From Neisseriaceae bacterium JH1-16 (GTDB taxonomy: Bacteria > Pseudomonadota > Gammaproteobacteria > Burkholderiales > Chromobacteriaceae): a stretch of DNA of 64,000 bases. Of the stretch, positions 10,086 to 18,427 are shown in pieces; positions within the stretch are counted from its first letter, which is position 1; every line of letters begins with the position of its first letter. The stretch lies in contig JAPDNP010000002.1 of assembly GCA_025989215.1 (NCBI GenBank), forward strand, positions 434,001-498,000, in the 5' to 3' direction. Below the pieces are notes generated by a model. The model did no database searches, was not told the DNA's origin, and saw nothing but the letters and a program-made list of their open reading frames with translations. The position numbers were made by a program, and so were the translations under genes.

Positions 10086-10873
10086 GCCTGCTGTTCGACC
10101 GGGTGAGCCTGTCGCTGGGCGGCTCGCCCGTTTTGCACGAGATTTCGCTGGCGCTGGCCGACGGCGAGCAGGCGGCGCTGATCGGCCCATCCGGTGCCGG
10201 CAAGACCAGCCTGCTGCTGCTGGCCAACACGGTGCGGCGGCCGAACGCCGGCCAGCTGCAGCTGCTCGGCCAGGCACCGTGGTCGCTGCCGGGCCAGGCG
10301 CTGCGCTCGCTGCGCCGCGACATCGGTACGGTTTATCAGAGCCCGCCGCTGCCACCACGTCAACGCGTGGTCAACGCGGTGGCGGCCGGCCGACTCGGCA
10401 GCCAATCCCTGGCTGCCTCGCTCGCCCAGCTGGTGCTGCCGCGCGATACCGCCGCCATCGAAACGGCGCTGACCCGGGTCAACCTGGGCGAGCGGCTGTG
10501 GGAGCGCTGTGACCAGCTGTCCGGCGGACAGCGTCAGCGCGTCGGCATCGCCCGGGTGCTCTACCAGGCCCCTCGCCTGCTGTTGGCTGACGAGCCGGTG
10601 TCGGCGCTCGACCCGAGGTTGGCCGAACAGACGGTGCGGCTGTTGACCGACGAGGCACGCAGCCGCAACGCCACGCTGCTGATGAGCCTGCACTCGGTAG
10701 AGCTGGCGCTGGCGTTCTTCCCGCGCCTGATCGGCGTGCGCCAGGGCCGGGTGATGTTCGACCTGCCGCGCGAGGCGGTCAGCGAGGCGCAACTGGCGGC
10801 GCTGTACGCCGACGAGCAGCCGAACGAGCCGCGTCCGATCGCCGAGCCGCTGCCGTGGAACCGGCCATGCTGA
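10082..10873 (+). CDS. PhnC-type ABC transporter ATP-binding protein
   Basis: 263 residues with a GTG start overlapping the upstream stop (GTGA). Walker A is GPSGAGKTS near residue 38, the ABC signature is LSGGQRQRVGIAR around residue 146, and Walker B is LLLADEP followed by the D-loop SALDPR. It energises uptake by the substrate-binding protein before it and the permease after it. The stop overlaps the permease start (ATGCTGA). Two copies of the dispersed 10-mer flank this junction (10618 and 10894). Confidence 0.92.
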   Translation: MSLLFDRVSLSLGGSPVLHEISLALADGEQAALIGPSGAGKTSLLLLANTVRRPNAGQLQLLGQAPWSLPGQALRSLRRDIGTVYQSPPLPPRQRVVNAVAAGRLGSQSLAASLAQLVLPRDTAAIETALTRVNLGERLWERCDQLSGGQRQRVGIARVLYQAPRLLLADEPVSALDPRLAEQTVRLLTDEARSRNATLLMSLHSVELALAFFPRLIGVRQGRVMFDLPREAVSEAQLAALYADEQPNEPRPIAEPLPWNRPC

Positions 10874-12441
10874 ACCCGGCCCGCGACCCGGCCTTCGGCC
10901 AACGTCTGGTCGGAACGCTGCTGCTGCTCGCGCTGCTCGCCCCGACCTTCGTGCTGACCGGCTTCAACCCCTTCGTATTGTTCCATCAGGACACCTGGCA
11001 GGTCTGGCTCGGCTTCGTCGCCGGCTTCCTGCCGCCGGCACATGGCACCGATTTCCTCGGCGAGGTGCTGCGCGAAACGGTCACCACGCTGGCGAGCGCC
11101 ACGCTGGGGCTGGCGCTCGCCGTCGCGATAGGCCTGCCGGCGGCGCTGGCGACCAGCCGGGCGCTCGACGCGGCGCGGCTGACCGCCGAACCGCCGTCAA
11201 GGCTGGCCGAAACGGCCAAGAGCCTGCTGCGCGGCCTGCTGGTCGCCTTGCGCGGCGTGCCGGAAATCGTCTGGGCGCTGCTGTTCGTGCGCGCGGTGGG
11301 GCTGGGTTCGCTGCCGGCGGTGCTGGCGATCGGCATCGCCTACGGCGGCATGCTCGGCAAGGTCTACGCCGAGATCCTCGAATCGCAGCCGGCCGAACCG
11401 GCCCGCGCACTCGCCGCCAGCGGCGCCGGCCGGCTGGCGCGATTCGCCTGGGCGGCGCTGCCTCAGGCACTGCCCGAGCTGGTCAGCTACAGCGTCTACC
11501 GCTGGGAATGCGCGATCCGTGCCTCGGCAGTGATGGGTTTCGTCGGTGCCGGCGGGGTCGGCCAACTGATCGACACCAGCCTGAAGATGCTCAACGGTGG
11601 CGAGGTCAGCACACTGTTGCTGGTCTTCCTGCTGCTGGTCATGCTGACCGAAGCGATCAGCCAGCTGTGCCGCCATGCGCTCGACAGTCGCGCCGGTACC
11701 ACCGGCATCGCCGTCGCCACGCTGGCCGCAGTACTGGGCAGCTGGTGGTGGCTGCGCCAAGGTTGGCCGAACGACGCATTCGACTTCGCCTCGCTCGGCC
11801 ACTTCGCCGTCGAATTCTTCCCGCCGGCGCACGATGCGGCACTGCTGACCAGCGCCGCGCACGGCATCCTGGAGACGTTGGCGATGTCGCTGCTGGGCAG
11901 TGCGCTGGCCTTCGTCGGCGGCGCGCTGCTGGCGGTGCCGGCGGCCGGCCGCTTCGGCGCGACGCTGAAGGCGCTGTCGCGGCTGCTGCTCAATCTGCTG
12001 CGCGGCGTGCCCGACCTGATGTGGGCGGCGCTGGCGGTGCTGGCGGTCGGCCTCGGCCCCGCCGCCGGGGTGCTGGCGCTGACGCTGCACACCAGCGGGG
12101 TGCTGGGCCGGCTGTTCGCCGAAACGCTGGAAAACGCCGCGCCGGAACCGGAACGGGCGCTGCTGGCCGCCGGTGCCGGCCACTTCGCCGCCTTCGCCTA
12201 CGGCCAACTGCCGCAGGTGCTGGCGCAGTGGGTGGCCTACACGCTGTACCGCTGGGAGAACAATATCCGCATCGCTACCGTACTCGGCATCGTCGGCGCC
12301 GGCGGCATCGGCACCCAGCTGTACCTGGCGTTGTCGCTGTTCCAGCAGACCACCGCCGCGACGCTGATCATCGCGATGCTGCTGTTGTCGTGGGCGGTCG
12401 AAGCGCTCAGCCGGGCGCTGCGGCGACGAATGGAAAGCTGA
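10867..12441 (+). CDS. Fused double PhnE-type ABC permease
   Basis: 524 residues (an ATG at 10855 would add four) made of two homologous permease halves. The repeat is clear: RGVPEIVWALLFVRAVGLG and the EAA-like loop near AASGAGRLARFAW in the first half match RGVPDLMWAALAVLAVGLG and AAGAGHFAAFAYGQ in the second. Each half ends in a Gly-rich GFVGAGGVGQ or GIVGAGGIGT segment. Classical PhnE is a single-domain protein that dimerises, so this is a covalent dimer. Inner membrane, partner of the two genes upstream. No terminator is evident before the STAS gene. Confidence 0.9.
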   Translation: MLNPARDPAFGQRLVGTLLLLALLAPTFVLTGFNPFVLFHQDTWQVWLGFVAGFLPPAHGTDFLGEVLRETVTTLASATLGLALAVAIGLPAALATSRALDAARLTAEPPSRLAETAKSLLRGLLVALRGVPEIVWALLFVRAVGLGSLPAVLAIGIAYGGMLGKVYAEILESQPAEPARALAASGAGRLARFAWAALPQALPELVSYSVYRWECAIRASAVMGFVGAGGVGQLIDTSLKMLNGGEVSTLLLVFLLLVMLTEAISQLCRHALDSRAGTTGIAVATLAAVLGSWWWLRQGWPNDAFDFASLGHFAVEFFPPAHDAALLTSAAHGILETLAMSLLGSALAFVGGALLAVPAAGRFGATLKALSRLLLNLLRGVPDLMWAALAVLAVGLGPAAGVLALTLHTSGVLGRLFAETLENAAPEPERALLAAGAGHFAAFAYGQLPQVLAQWVAYTLYRWENNIRIATVLGIVGAGGIGTQLYLALSLFQQTTAATLIIAMLLLSWAVEALSRALRRRMES

Positions 12442-12549
12442 GCCGACACAGGGCGGCTTTGATCGTATCTTCAACAACTTACGATCACTATCATTAGGAC
12501 TGAGGCGCGCCCCGCCGGGATGCGCGAGATCACACGGAAGGAAAGTGTG

Positions 12550-12876
12550 ATGCTGATCCGTTTTAGCCAACAGCCCCCCTGGACAGTTGCCGAATTACTG
12601 GTGCACCGCATCGACGAAGTCAACGCCAGCGCGGTACTGGAAGCCTTCGTTCCGATGCTGCACCAGCCGGTCCCCGATCTGGTTTTCGAGCTGTCGCGGC
12701 TCGACTATATCGACCCCGCCGGCCTCGCCGCGCTGCAGACGCTGCTCGAACGACTGTCCGTCTGCAAGCGGCTGCATCTGGCTGGGCAAGGCCCGGTGCT
12801 GCAGCAATTGCAGGACCTGGCCCACCTGCCCAGCACGGTCGAGCTGTACCCGACCCTGAGCGACGCCCTGCACTGA
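12550..12876 (+). CDS. STAS-domain protein with a non-phosphorylatable active site
   Basis: 108 residues, the size of an anti-sigma-factor antagonist. The conserved loop reads DYIDPAGLAAL where phospho-regulated members have a D-S-S-G-L type motif, so the phospho-acceptor serine is replaced by alanine. A start at 12520 is possible, but 12550 follows GGAAAG at good spacing. It sits 108 bases after the transporter operon on the same strand; no partner kinase or phosphatase is nearby. A role such as an MlaB-like or scaffold STAS protein is possible but cannot be decided. Confidence 0.75.
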   Translation: MLIRFSQQPPWTVAELLVHRIDEVNASAVLEAFVPMLHQPVPDLVFELSRLDYIDPAGLAALQTLLERLSVCKRLHLAGQGPVLQQLQDLAHLPSTVELYPTLSDALH

Positions 12877-12932
12877 GCGCTAACAACGGATGCTGTCCCT
12901 GGCCGCATCGACCAGGGACGGCCGAACCGTGC

Positions 12933-13100
12933 TCAGAGCACCACCGACTGCATATCCCAGTTGCCACCGTTCACCTTCAGGATCGTCACCGGTGTCTGCT
13001 TCAGATCGCCCTTGCCATCGAAACCGAAGTCGCTGCTCACTCCCGTACAGTCGAGCTTGGCCGGCTCCACCGAGTTGGCGCATCTCATCGCTTCGGCCAC
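12933..13100 (-). pseudogene. Remnant of a branched-chain-amino-acid-type binding protein gene
   Basis: On the minus strand the frame ends with FDGKGDLKQTPVTILKV followed by NGGNW, which resembles the C-terminus of LivJ/LivK-type periplasmic binding proteins (typically FDDKGD...P(V/I)T(V/I)YKV..GKW). Only about 50 residues of recognisable similarity remain; the rest of the gene, including signal peptide and both lobes, is missing and the upstream frame is unrelated. The surrounding 12877-13196 interval has no other gene. A hairpin at 13150-13180 (ACAACGCCCCG with its complement) lies between this remnant and the next gene. Confidence 0.6.
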
Positions 13101-13196
13101 TATCAGCGCCGCAAGCTGGCGGAGTCGACAGCCCCAGTGAACCTGGATACGACAACGCCCCGTCATTGCGGGGCGTTGTCGCGATGGGCCGCTGAA

Positions 13197-14594
13197 TCAG
13201 GCGTCGCCGTCACCCATCGTGCCCTGCTGCAGAATTTCCTGCGCCCACAGCACCGACTCGGCGTAATACTGGCTGATCACGGCAGGCGCGATGTCCAGTC
13301 GCTGCACAAGCGGGTCGATCTGTTCGGCGTCCCCCGCCTCACAGGCCAGCGCCAGCGAGTAGCGATCGGCAAACGCCCCACTGCGATGCAACAGCGCCGC
13401 CTGTACCGGGGCCGGCAGACCGAGCGGCTCCAGTGCCACGTCAAGCGGCTTGCCGAGCAAGGCATCGAGTACCGAGAACATCCCGGTCAGGAACAGCTGC
13501 TCGCGTTCGGCCCGGCTGCGTGCATTGCCGAGTTTTTCCATGAAACGAGCACGGATCAGTGACTTCTCCAGCAGGCCGAATGAGCGCGCGCACTCCTTCT
13601 TGGCTGTGAACAGCAGCATGGACAGCCACTTGAACAGCGTCTCGCGGCCGAGCAGCAGCAGCGAGTCCTCGATGGTCTGTACTTCCTTGGCAAAACCGTT
13701 GCTCGGGGTGTTGATGAAACGCAGCAGCTTGAACAACAGCACCGAATCGCGCTTGAACTGCGCCTCGATCTGGCTGCTGTCGGTACTGGTCGCACGCAAC
13801 AGCCGCATGATCTCGAGGATATGCAGCTGCTCGGTATCGATGCGCTCGCTGTCGTCGAGGTTGCGCAACAGCGGCAGGATCGAACCGTGGAACATCACGA
13901 ACTGGCGTGCGCCGACGCCGTGCAGACACAGGTCGAGCTCCTCGTCCGAGCTGATGTTCACGCCGATCCAGCGCACCTTGGTATAGCGTTGCGGCAGCTG
14001 CTCGAGGAAGGGCTCCAGCACCTGGCGGGCCGGCGCGGCGAAATCGACGATGAAGTAGTTCATCCGGTTGAACAGATCGAACTGCTCGGCATCGAAATGC
14101 GCCGGCTCCAGCGCGAAGCGGTAACCGAGCGCCCTCAAGCGATCGAGTCTGTCGAGCAGTGGCCGATCCAGAGCCTCGCCGACTAGAGGGGGATCCAGCC
14201 GATAGATCACGCTGGCGGCCGGCAGCTCAGTCAACTGCGGATCGTGCAGGGCATGCAGCGAAATCGGCACGAAGGCCTTGCGGTACGCCAGCAGCTTGCC
14301 GACGTCGAGACTCTTCAAGGTGCCGAGCATCATCTGGTCGAACTCGGCCTGCTGACGCGCCGACGACAGCGGGCGCTTTCCGCGCCGCACCGATAGCGCA
14401 TAGCCCACCACTTTCAGCTGCTTGTCGTACAGCGGCTGCTGCGACACGAAGCCGAGCACCGGCGGCAGGTCGACCGCATCGCCATCGGCGGCCCCCTCGC
14501 CCCTTGCCGTGCTCGACGTCGGCGCCGGGGATTTTTCGCTATCACGTTGGCGGCCAAAGCCGCCGGTCAGGCCTTCGATCAGGTGTTTGAGCAT
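13197..14594 (-). CDS. Degenerate EAL plus HDOD signalling protein (YuxH-like)
   Basis: 465 residues. An acidic and Ser-rich linker (about 15-45) is followed by an EAL-like fold (about 47-250), whose opening reads LYDKQLKVVGYALSVRRG where active phosphodiesterases have a Glu-x-Leu motif, so catalytic residues are lost. The HDOD domain spans about 255-440 (LLFKLLRFINTP, LLLLGRETLFKWLSMLLF, FLTGMFSVLDALLG). Such proteins usually act as sensors or scaffolds in cyclic-di-GMP or motility control. It is preceded by the aroC terminator and has its own start at 14594. Confidence 0.85.
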   Translation of the reverse strand: MLKHLIEGLTGGFGRQRDSEKSPAPTSSTARGEGAADGDAVDLPPVLGFVSQQPLYDKQLKVVGYALSVRRGKRPLSSARQQAEFDQMMLGTLKSLDVGKLLAYRKAFVPISLHALHDPQLTELPAASVIYRLDPPLVGEALDRPLLDRLDRLRALGYRFALEPAHFDAEQFDLFNRMNYFIVDFAAPARQVLEPFLEQLPQRYTKVRWIGVNISSDEELDLCLHGVGARQFVMFHGSILPLLRNLDDSERIDTEQLHILEIMRLLRATSTDSSQIEAQFKRDSVLLFKLLRFINTPSNGFAKEVQTIEDSLLLLGRETLFKWLSMLLFTAKKECARSFGLLEKSLIRARFMEKLGNARSRAEREQLFLTGMFSVLDALLGKPLDVALEPLGLPAPVQAALLHRSGAFADRYSLALACEAGDAEQIDPLVQRLDIAPAVISQYYAESVLWAQEILQQGTMGDGDA

Positions 14595-14603
14595 AGCCCC
14601 GAA

Positions 14604-14634
14604 AAAAATAAAAACGGCAGCCTAAGGCTGCCGA
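14604..14634 (-). terminator. Intrinsic terminator of aroC
   Basis: On the minus strand ATCGGCAGCCTTAGGCTGCCG forms a hairpin followed by TTTTTATTTTTTT, directly after the aroC stop and just before the EAL-HDOD gene start. Confidence 0.9.
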
Positions 14635-14638
14635 TTGG

Positions 14639-15739
14639 TTATGGCTGACGCGCTGCGATGCGCGGCGTAGTCACCACTACGTCGCCGCATTGTGCCCTGT
14701 GGCGCAATGCGTGATCGATCAGTGTCAGCGCCAGCATCGCCTCGGCGATCGGCGTGGCACGGATGCCGACGCAGGGGTCATGCCGGCCGTGCGTTTCCAT
14801 CAGCACCGGATTGCCCTGTTTATCAATAGATCGGCGCGGCGTGGCAATACTGGAGGTCGGTTTGATCGCAATCGACACTTCGATGTCCTGACCCGTGGAA
14901 ATACCGCCCAAAATCCCACCGGCGTGATTGCTGGCGAAGCCGGTCGGGGTCAGCTCGTCGCCGTGCTCCGAGCCGCGTTGCGTGACGCTGCCGAAGCCCG
15001 CACCGATTTCCACGCCCTTCACTGCATTGATGCTCATCATCGCGTAGGCGATGTCGGCATCCAGTCGGTCGAACACTGGTTCGCCCCAGCCTACCGGCAC
15101 GTTCTCGGCCACCACGCGCAGCTTGGCGCCGACCGAGTCCAGGCTCTTGCGCACGCTGTCCATATACGCTTCCAGCTCGTCGACCACGCTATTGTCGGCG
15201 GCGAAGAACGGGTTGGTCGGCACGTCTTCCCAGCGCGCGAACGGAATCACCTTGTCGCCGATCTGGCTCATGTGGCCGCGAATCACGATGCCGAACTGTT
15301 CGGCCAACCATTTCTTGGCGATCGCGCCGGCCGCCACCCGCACCGCGGTCTCGCGCGCCGAACTGCGCCCGCCACCGCGATAGTCGCGGGTGCCGTACTT
15401 GTGCCAGTAGGTGTAGTCGGCGTGCCCCGGGCGGAAGGTGTCGGCGATATTGCCGTAGTCCTTGCTGCGCTGGTCGGTATTGCGGATCAACAGCGCGATC
15501 GGCGTGCCGGTGGTCTTGCCCTCGAACACGCCGGACAGGATTTCCACCGTGTCCGGCTCGCGGCGTTGGGTGACATGGCGGCTGGTGCCGGGCTTGCGGC
15601 GGTCGAGCTCGGCCTGGATGTAGGCCTCGTCGATCTCCAGTCCCGGCGGGCAACCGTCCACCACGCAACCGATCGCCGGCCCGTGGCTTTCGCCGAACGA
15701 GGTAACGGTAAACAGCAGGCCAAAAGTGTTCCCTGACAT
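14639..15739 (-). CDS. aroC: Chorismate synthase
   Basis: Converts EPSP to chorismate using reduced FMN, the last common step to aromatic amino acids. 366 residues, start MSGNTFG as in the family. Family signatures are visible: GESHGPAIG near residue 16, the [13 protein letters not shown] segment near residue 120, and RHDPC near the C-terminus. Separate from the downstream signalling gene by a terminator. One copy of the dispersed 10-mer encodes LAE at 15299. Confidence 0.98.
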   Translation of the reverse strand: MSGNTFGLLFTVTSFGESHGPAIGCVVDGCPPGLEIDEAYIQAELDRRKPGTSRHVTQRREPDTVEILSGVFEGKTTGTPIALLIRNTDQRSKDYGNIADTFRPGHADYTYWHKYGTRDYRGGGRSSARETAVRVAAGAIAKKWLAEQFGIVIRGHMSQIGDKVIPFARWEDVPTNPFFAADNSVVDELEAYMDSVRKSLDSVGAKLRVVAENVPVGWGEPVFDRLDADIAYAMMSINAVKGVEIGAGFGSVTQRGSEHGDELTPTGFASNHAGGILGGISTGQDIEVSIAIKPTSSIATPRRSIDKQGNPVLMETHGRHDPCVGIRATPIAEAMLALTLIDHALRHRAQCGDVVVTTPRIAARQP

Positions 15740-15842
15740 GGCAATCCCTAAGTCTTATGCATTGATTTATTGCCTCGATTCTAGCACGACCGTCCAATCG
15801 GCTGGTTGGTGCCAAACAGCGCGTTATCAGGGCATTGGAGAC

Positions 15843-15876
15843 AAAAAAAGGCCAACCCCACATGAGGTTGGCCGAA
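15843..15876 (-). terminator. Terminator of the deaminase gene built from the dispersed word
   Basis: GGCCAACC (15850-15857) pairs with GGTTGGCC (15866-15873), and the minus-strand transcript then runs into seven T. One arm is an exact copy of the dispersed 10-mer (15867-15876). Inverted uptake sequences serving as terminators are a known feature of Neisseria and Haemophilus genomes. Confidence 0.85.
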
Positions 15877-15899
15877 CGATACAGAAAGAGGAGAAGCGC

Positions 15900-17264
15900 T
15901 TACGACGCGGCGTTGATCAGCTCGCGGGCCAGGGTGTTGTGGCGGCCGATCAGCGGCACCATTTCCACCGTGGTCAGACGGCCGTTGTCGATCACCTGGC
16001 GGCCGTTGACGAAACTGTTCGTCACGTTGGCCGAAGCGCAGAACACCAGCGCGGCGAGCGGGTCGGACAGGCCGCCGGTGAAGCCCAGCTGGTTCAGGTC
16101 GAAGGTGATGAAGTCGGCGGCATAGCCCGGCGACAGCTGGCCGATGTCGTCGCGGTTGAGCACACCGGCGCCACCGCGGGTCGCCATCCACAGCGCCTCG
16201 CGCGCGGTCAGCGCGCCCGGGTCGGTACGGCCGACGCGCTGCAACAGCATCGCCTGGCGCGCTTCATTGAGCAGGTGGCCGCCGTCATTCGACGCGCTGC
16301 CGTCCACACCCAGACCGACCTTCACCCCGGCGTCGAGCATGTCGCGGATCGGCGCGATGCCGGACGCGAGACGCATGTTCGAGCACGGGCAGTGCGCCAC
16401 GCCGGTGCCGGTGCGGGCGAACAGCTCGATGCCCTCGGCGTCCAGCTGCACGCAGTGCGCATGCCACACGTCGTGACCGACCCAGCCCAGGTCCTCGACG
16501 TACTCGGTCGGGGTCTTGCCGAACACTTCGCGCGAGAAGTCGATGTCCTTGTAGTTCTCGGCCAGGTGGGTGTGCAGCGATACGCCGTACGAGCGCGCCA
16601 GCGTCGCGGCCTCGCGCATCAGGTCGGTGGTCACCGAGAACGGCGAACACGGCGCCAGCACGATACGGGTCATCGCGAAGCGATCCGCATCGTGATAGGC
16701 CTCGACCAGACGGCGCATGTCGGTAAGGATCGCGTCCTCTTCCTCGACCACGCGGTCCGGCGGCAGGCCGCCCTTGCTCTCGCCCAGGCTCATCGCGCCG
16801 CGGCTGGCGTGGAAACGCATGCCGATTTCGGTCGCGGCTTCGATCGCGTCGTCGAGGCGGCAGCCGTTCGGATAGATGTACAGGTGGTCGGAAGCGGTCG
16901 TGCAGCCAGACAGCAGCAATTCGGCCATTGCGGTCTGGGTCGAGATGCGAATCATCTCCGGGGTCAGACCGGCCCAGATCGGGTACAACGCCTTCAGCCA
17001 GTCGAACAGCTCGCAGTCCTGCGCCGGCTTGATCACCCGGGTCAGCGACTGGTACATGTGGTGGTGGGTGTTGACCAGGCCCGGCAGCACCAGGTGGTCG
17101 GTCAGGTCAACCACACGGTCGGCCGTTTCGTTGGCGAGTTCGGCGGTGGTGCCGACACGCACGATACGGTTGTCCTCGATCAGCAGCGCGGCATCGGAGA
17201 TTTCGCGACGCGCATCGTCCATGGTGGCGAGGGTGTGGATATGGGTAAACAGAGTACGGGTCAT
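15900..17264 (-). CDS. Guanine-type amidohydrolase, probable 8-oxoguanine/guanine deaminase
   Basis: 454 residues from ATG 17264 (RBS AGAAGG). Amidohydrolase superfamily of the TRZ/ATZ branch: metal ligands appear in NTHHHMYQ near residue 70, LHTHLAEN near 235, the HAHCVQLD segment and VDGSASNDGG near 315. Proteins of this branch include the Pseudomonas 8-oxoguanine deaminase, and the position directly after xdhC supports a purine base as substrate, giving xanthine or urate. Guanine deaminase proper is an alternative. Cytoplasmic. Ends in the word-based terminator at 15843. Confidence 0.85.
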   Translation of the reverse strand: MTRTLFTHIHTLATMDDARREISDAALLIEDNRIVRVGTTAELANETADRVVDLTDHLVLPGLVNTHHHMYQSLTRVIKPAQDCELFDWLKALYPIWAGLTPEMIRISTQTAMAELLLSGCTTASDHLYIYPNGCRLDDAIEAATEIGMRFHASRGAMSLGESKGGLPPDRVVEEEDAILTDMRRLVEAYHDADRFAMTRIVLAPCSPFSVTTDLMREAATLARSYGVSLHTHLAENYKDIDFSREVFGKTPTEYVEDLGWVGHDVWHAHCVQLDAEGIELFARTGTGVAHCPCSNMRLASGIAPIRDMLDAGVKVGLGVDGSASNDGGHLLNEARQAMLLQRVGRTDPGALTAREALWMATRGGAGVLNRDDIGQLSPGYAADFITFDLNQLGFTGGLSDPLAALVFCASANVTNSFVNGRQVIDNGRLTTVEMVPLIGRHNTLARELINAAS

Positions 17265-17419
17265 GACAGCCTTCTCGAACAAGAATTGGCCGAAACCCTT
17301 GGACGTCGGTTGAGGGGCTTCGGCTCGTTGGTCGGATAAACCAGCGGACTGAAGCGCGTACCGGCGCAGGAGGTAGGAAAAAGCCGCCGCGCCCCTCCCG
17401 AAGCGCAGCGGCCGACAGT

Positions 17420-18427
17420 TTACTGCTTAATAGCGTGTCCCGCCGCGCCCCGGCTCGCCTCGAAACGTTGCAGCAATTGCGCCGCCACCGACACCGCGAT
17501 CACCGCCGGCTCCTTGCCGGCAATGCCCTCGACGCCGATCGGACAGGTCAGCTGCCGCTCGATGCTCTCGGCCGTCAGGCCCTTGTCGCGCAGGCGGCGC
17601 ACGAAGCTCGCCCGCTTGGACTTGGAGCCGATCAGGCCGACATAAGCCGCATCGTCACGGCGCAACACCGCCTCGAGAATATCGAAGTCAAGCGTGTGAC
17701 TATGCGTCAGAATCAGCCAGTAGGCACCGGCCTGCTGTCGCTGCACATCGCCCTCGTCGCCGAATTCCGCGACGACATTGCCCGGCAGCGAGTCCGGAAA
17801 CACCTCATCGCGCGGGTCGAGCCAGGTGACATGGCAAGGCAGCGCCGACAGCACGTGCACCAGCGCCTGGCCGACATGACCGGCACCGAACAACACCACC
17901 TGCAGCGTCGCCGGATGCACCACGTCGATCAGCCACTCGGCATCATCAAGGCGCAGCAAGCGGGTCTCCCCGACTTCGTCGCGTTCGGCCAAGGTGAGCG
18001 GCGCGCCCGACTGCAGCGGCACCTGTCGCACCAAGATCTGGCGCGCCCGATCCGCCACCACCAGCTGCTGCAACCAGCCCGCATCGGCAGCGTCGATCAA
18101 CTCGAACGCCAGATGCGCGACACCGCCGCAACACTGACCGAGACTCGCCCCCAGCGACATGCGCACGCGCATCCGCCGTGGTGCGGCGGCATCGGCCTTG
18201 GCCTGAGCGATGATCGCCCGCGCCTCGTCAATCGCACGAAACTCCAGCATGCCGCCGCCGATGGTGTCGGCCTGCCAATCGCGGCCGACCACCATCCGCG
18301 CGCCGGGGCGACGCGGCGTAGAGCCTTCGGCCCGTGCGACCGTCACCAGCACCGCCGGCTCGGCAACCGCTTGCGCGGCGCAGAGCACGGCGAGCCAGTT
18401 GGCGCCGGTAGCCGGGCGAAAACTCAT
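17420..18427 (-). CDS. xdhC: Xanthine dehydrogenase accessory protein XdhC
   Basis: 335 residues. XdhC binds molybdenum cofactor, protects it for sulfuration and inserts it into XdhB. The N-terminal GSTPRRPGARMVV and TIGGGMLEF motifs and the SLGQCCGG motif are typical, followed by the XdhC Rossmann domain (LFGAGHVGQALVHVL). Its start overlaps the xdhB stop (ATGA), giving xdhABC translational coupling. One 9-base variant of the dispersed word lies at 17984. Confidence 0.95.
   Translation of the reverse strand: MSFRPATGANWLAVLCAAQAVAEPAVLVTVARAEGSTPRRPGARMVVGRDWQADTIGGGMLEFRAIDEARAIIAQAKADAAAPRRMRVRMSLGASLGQCCGGVAHLAFELIDAADAGWLQQLVVADRARQILVRQVPLQSGAPLTLAERDEVGETRLLRLDDAEWLIDVVHPATLQVVLFGAGHVGQALVHVLSALPCHVTWLDPRDEVFPDSLPGNVVAEFGDEGDVQRQQAGAYWLILTHSHTLDFDILEAVLRRDDAAYVGLIGSKSKRASFVRRLRDKGLTAESIERQLTCPIGVEGIAGKEPAVIAVSVAAQLLQRFEASRGAAGHAIKQ

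Noticed and set aside
15726-17339. A 537-codon open frame opposite the deaminase gene
   Set aside because: Mirror of a conserved gene; rich in Arg/His/Gln and crosses the terminator.
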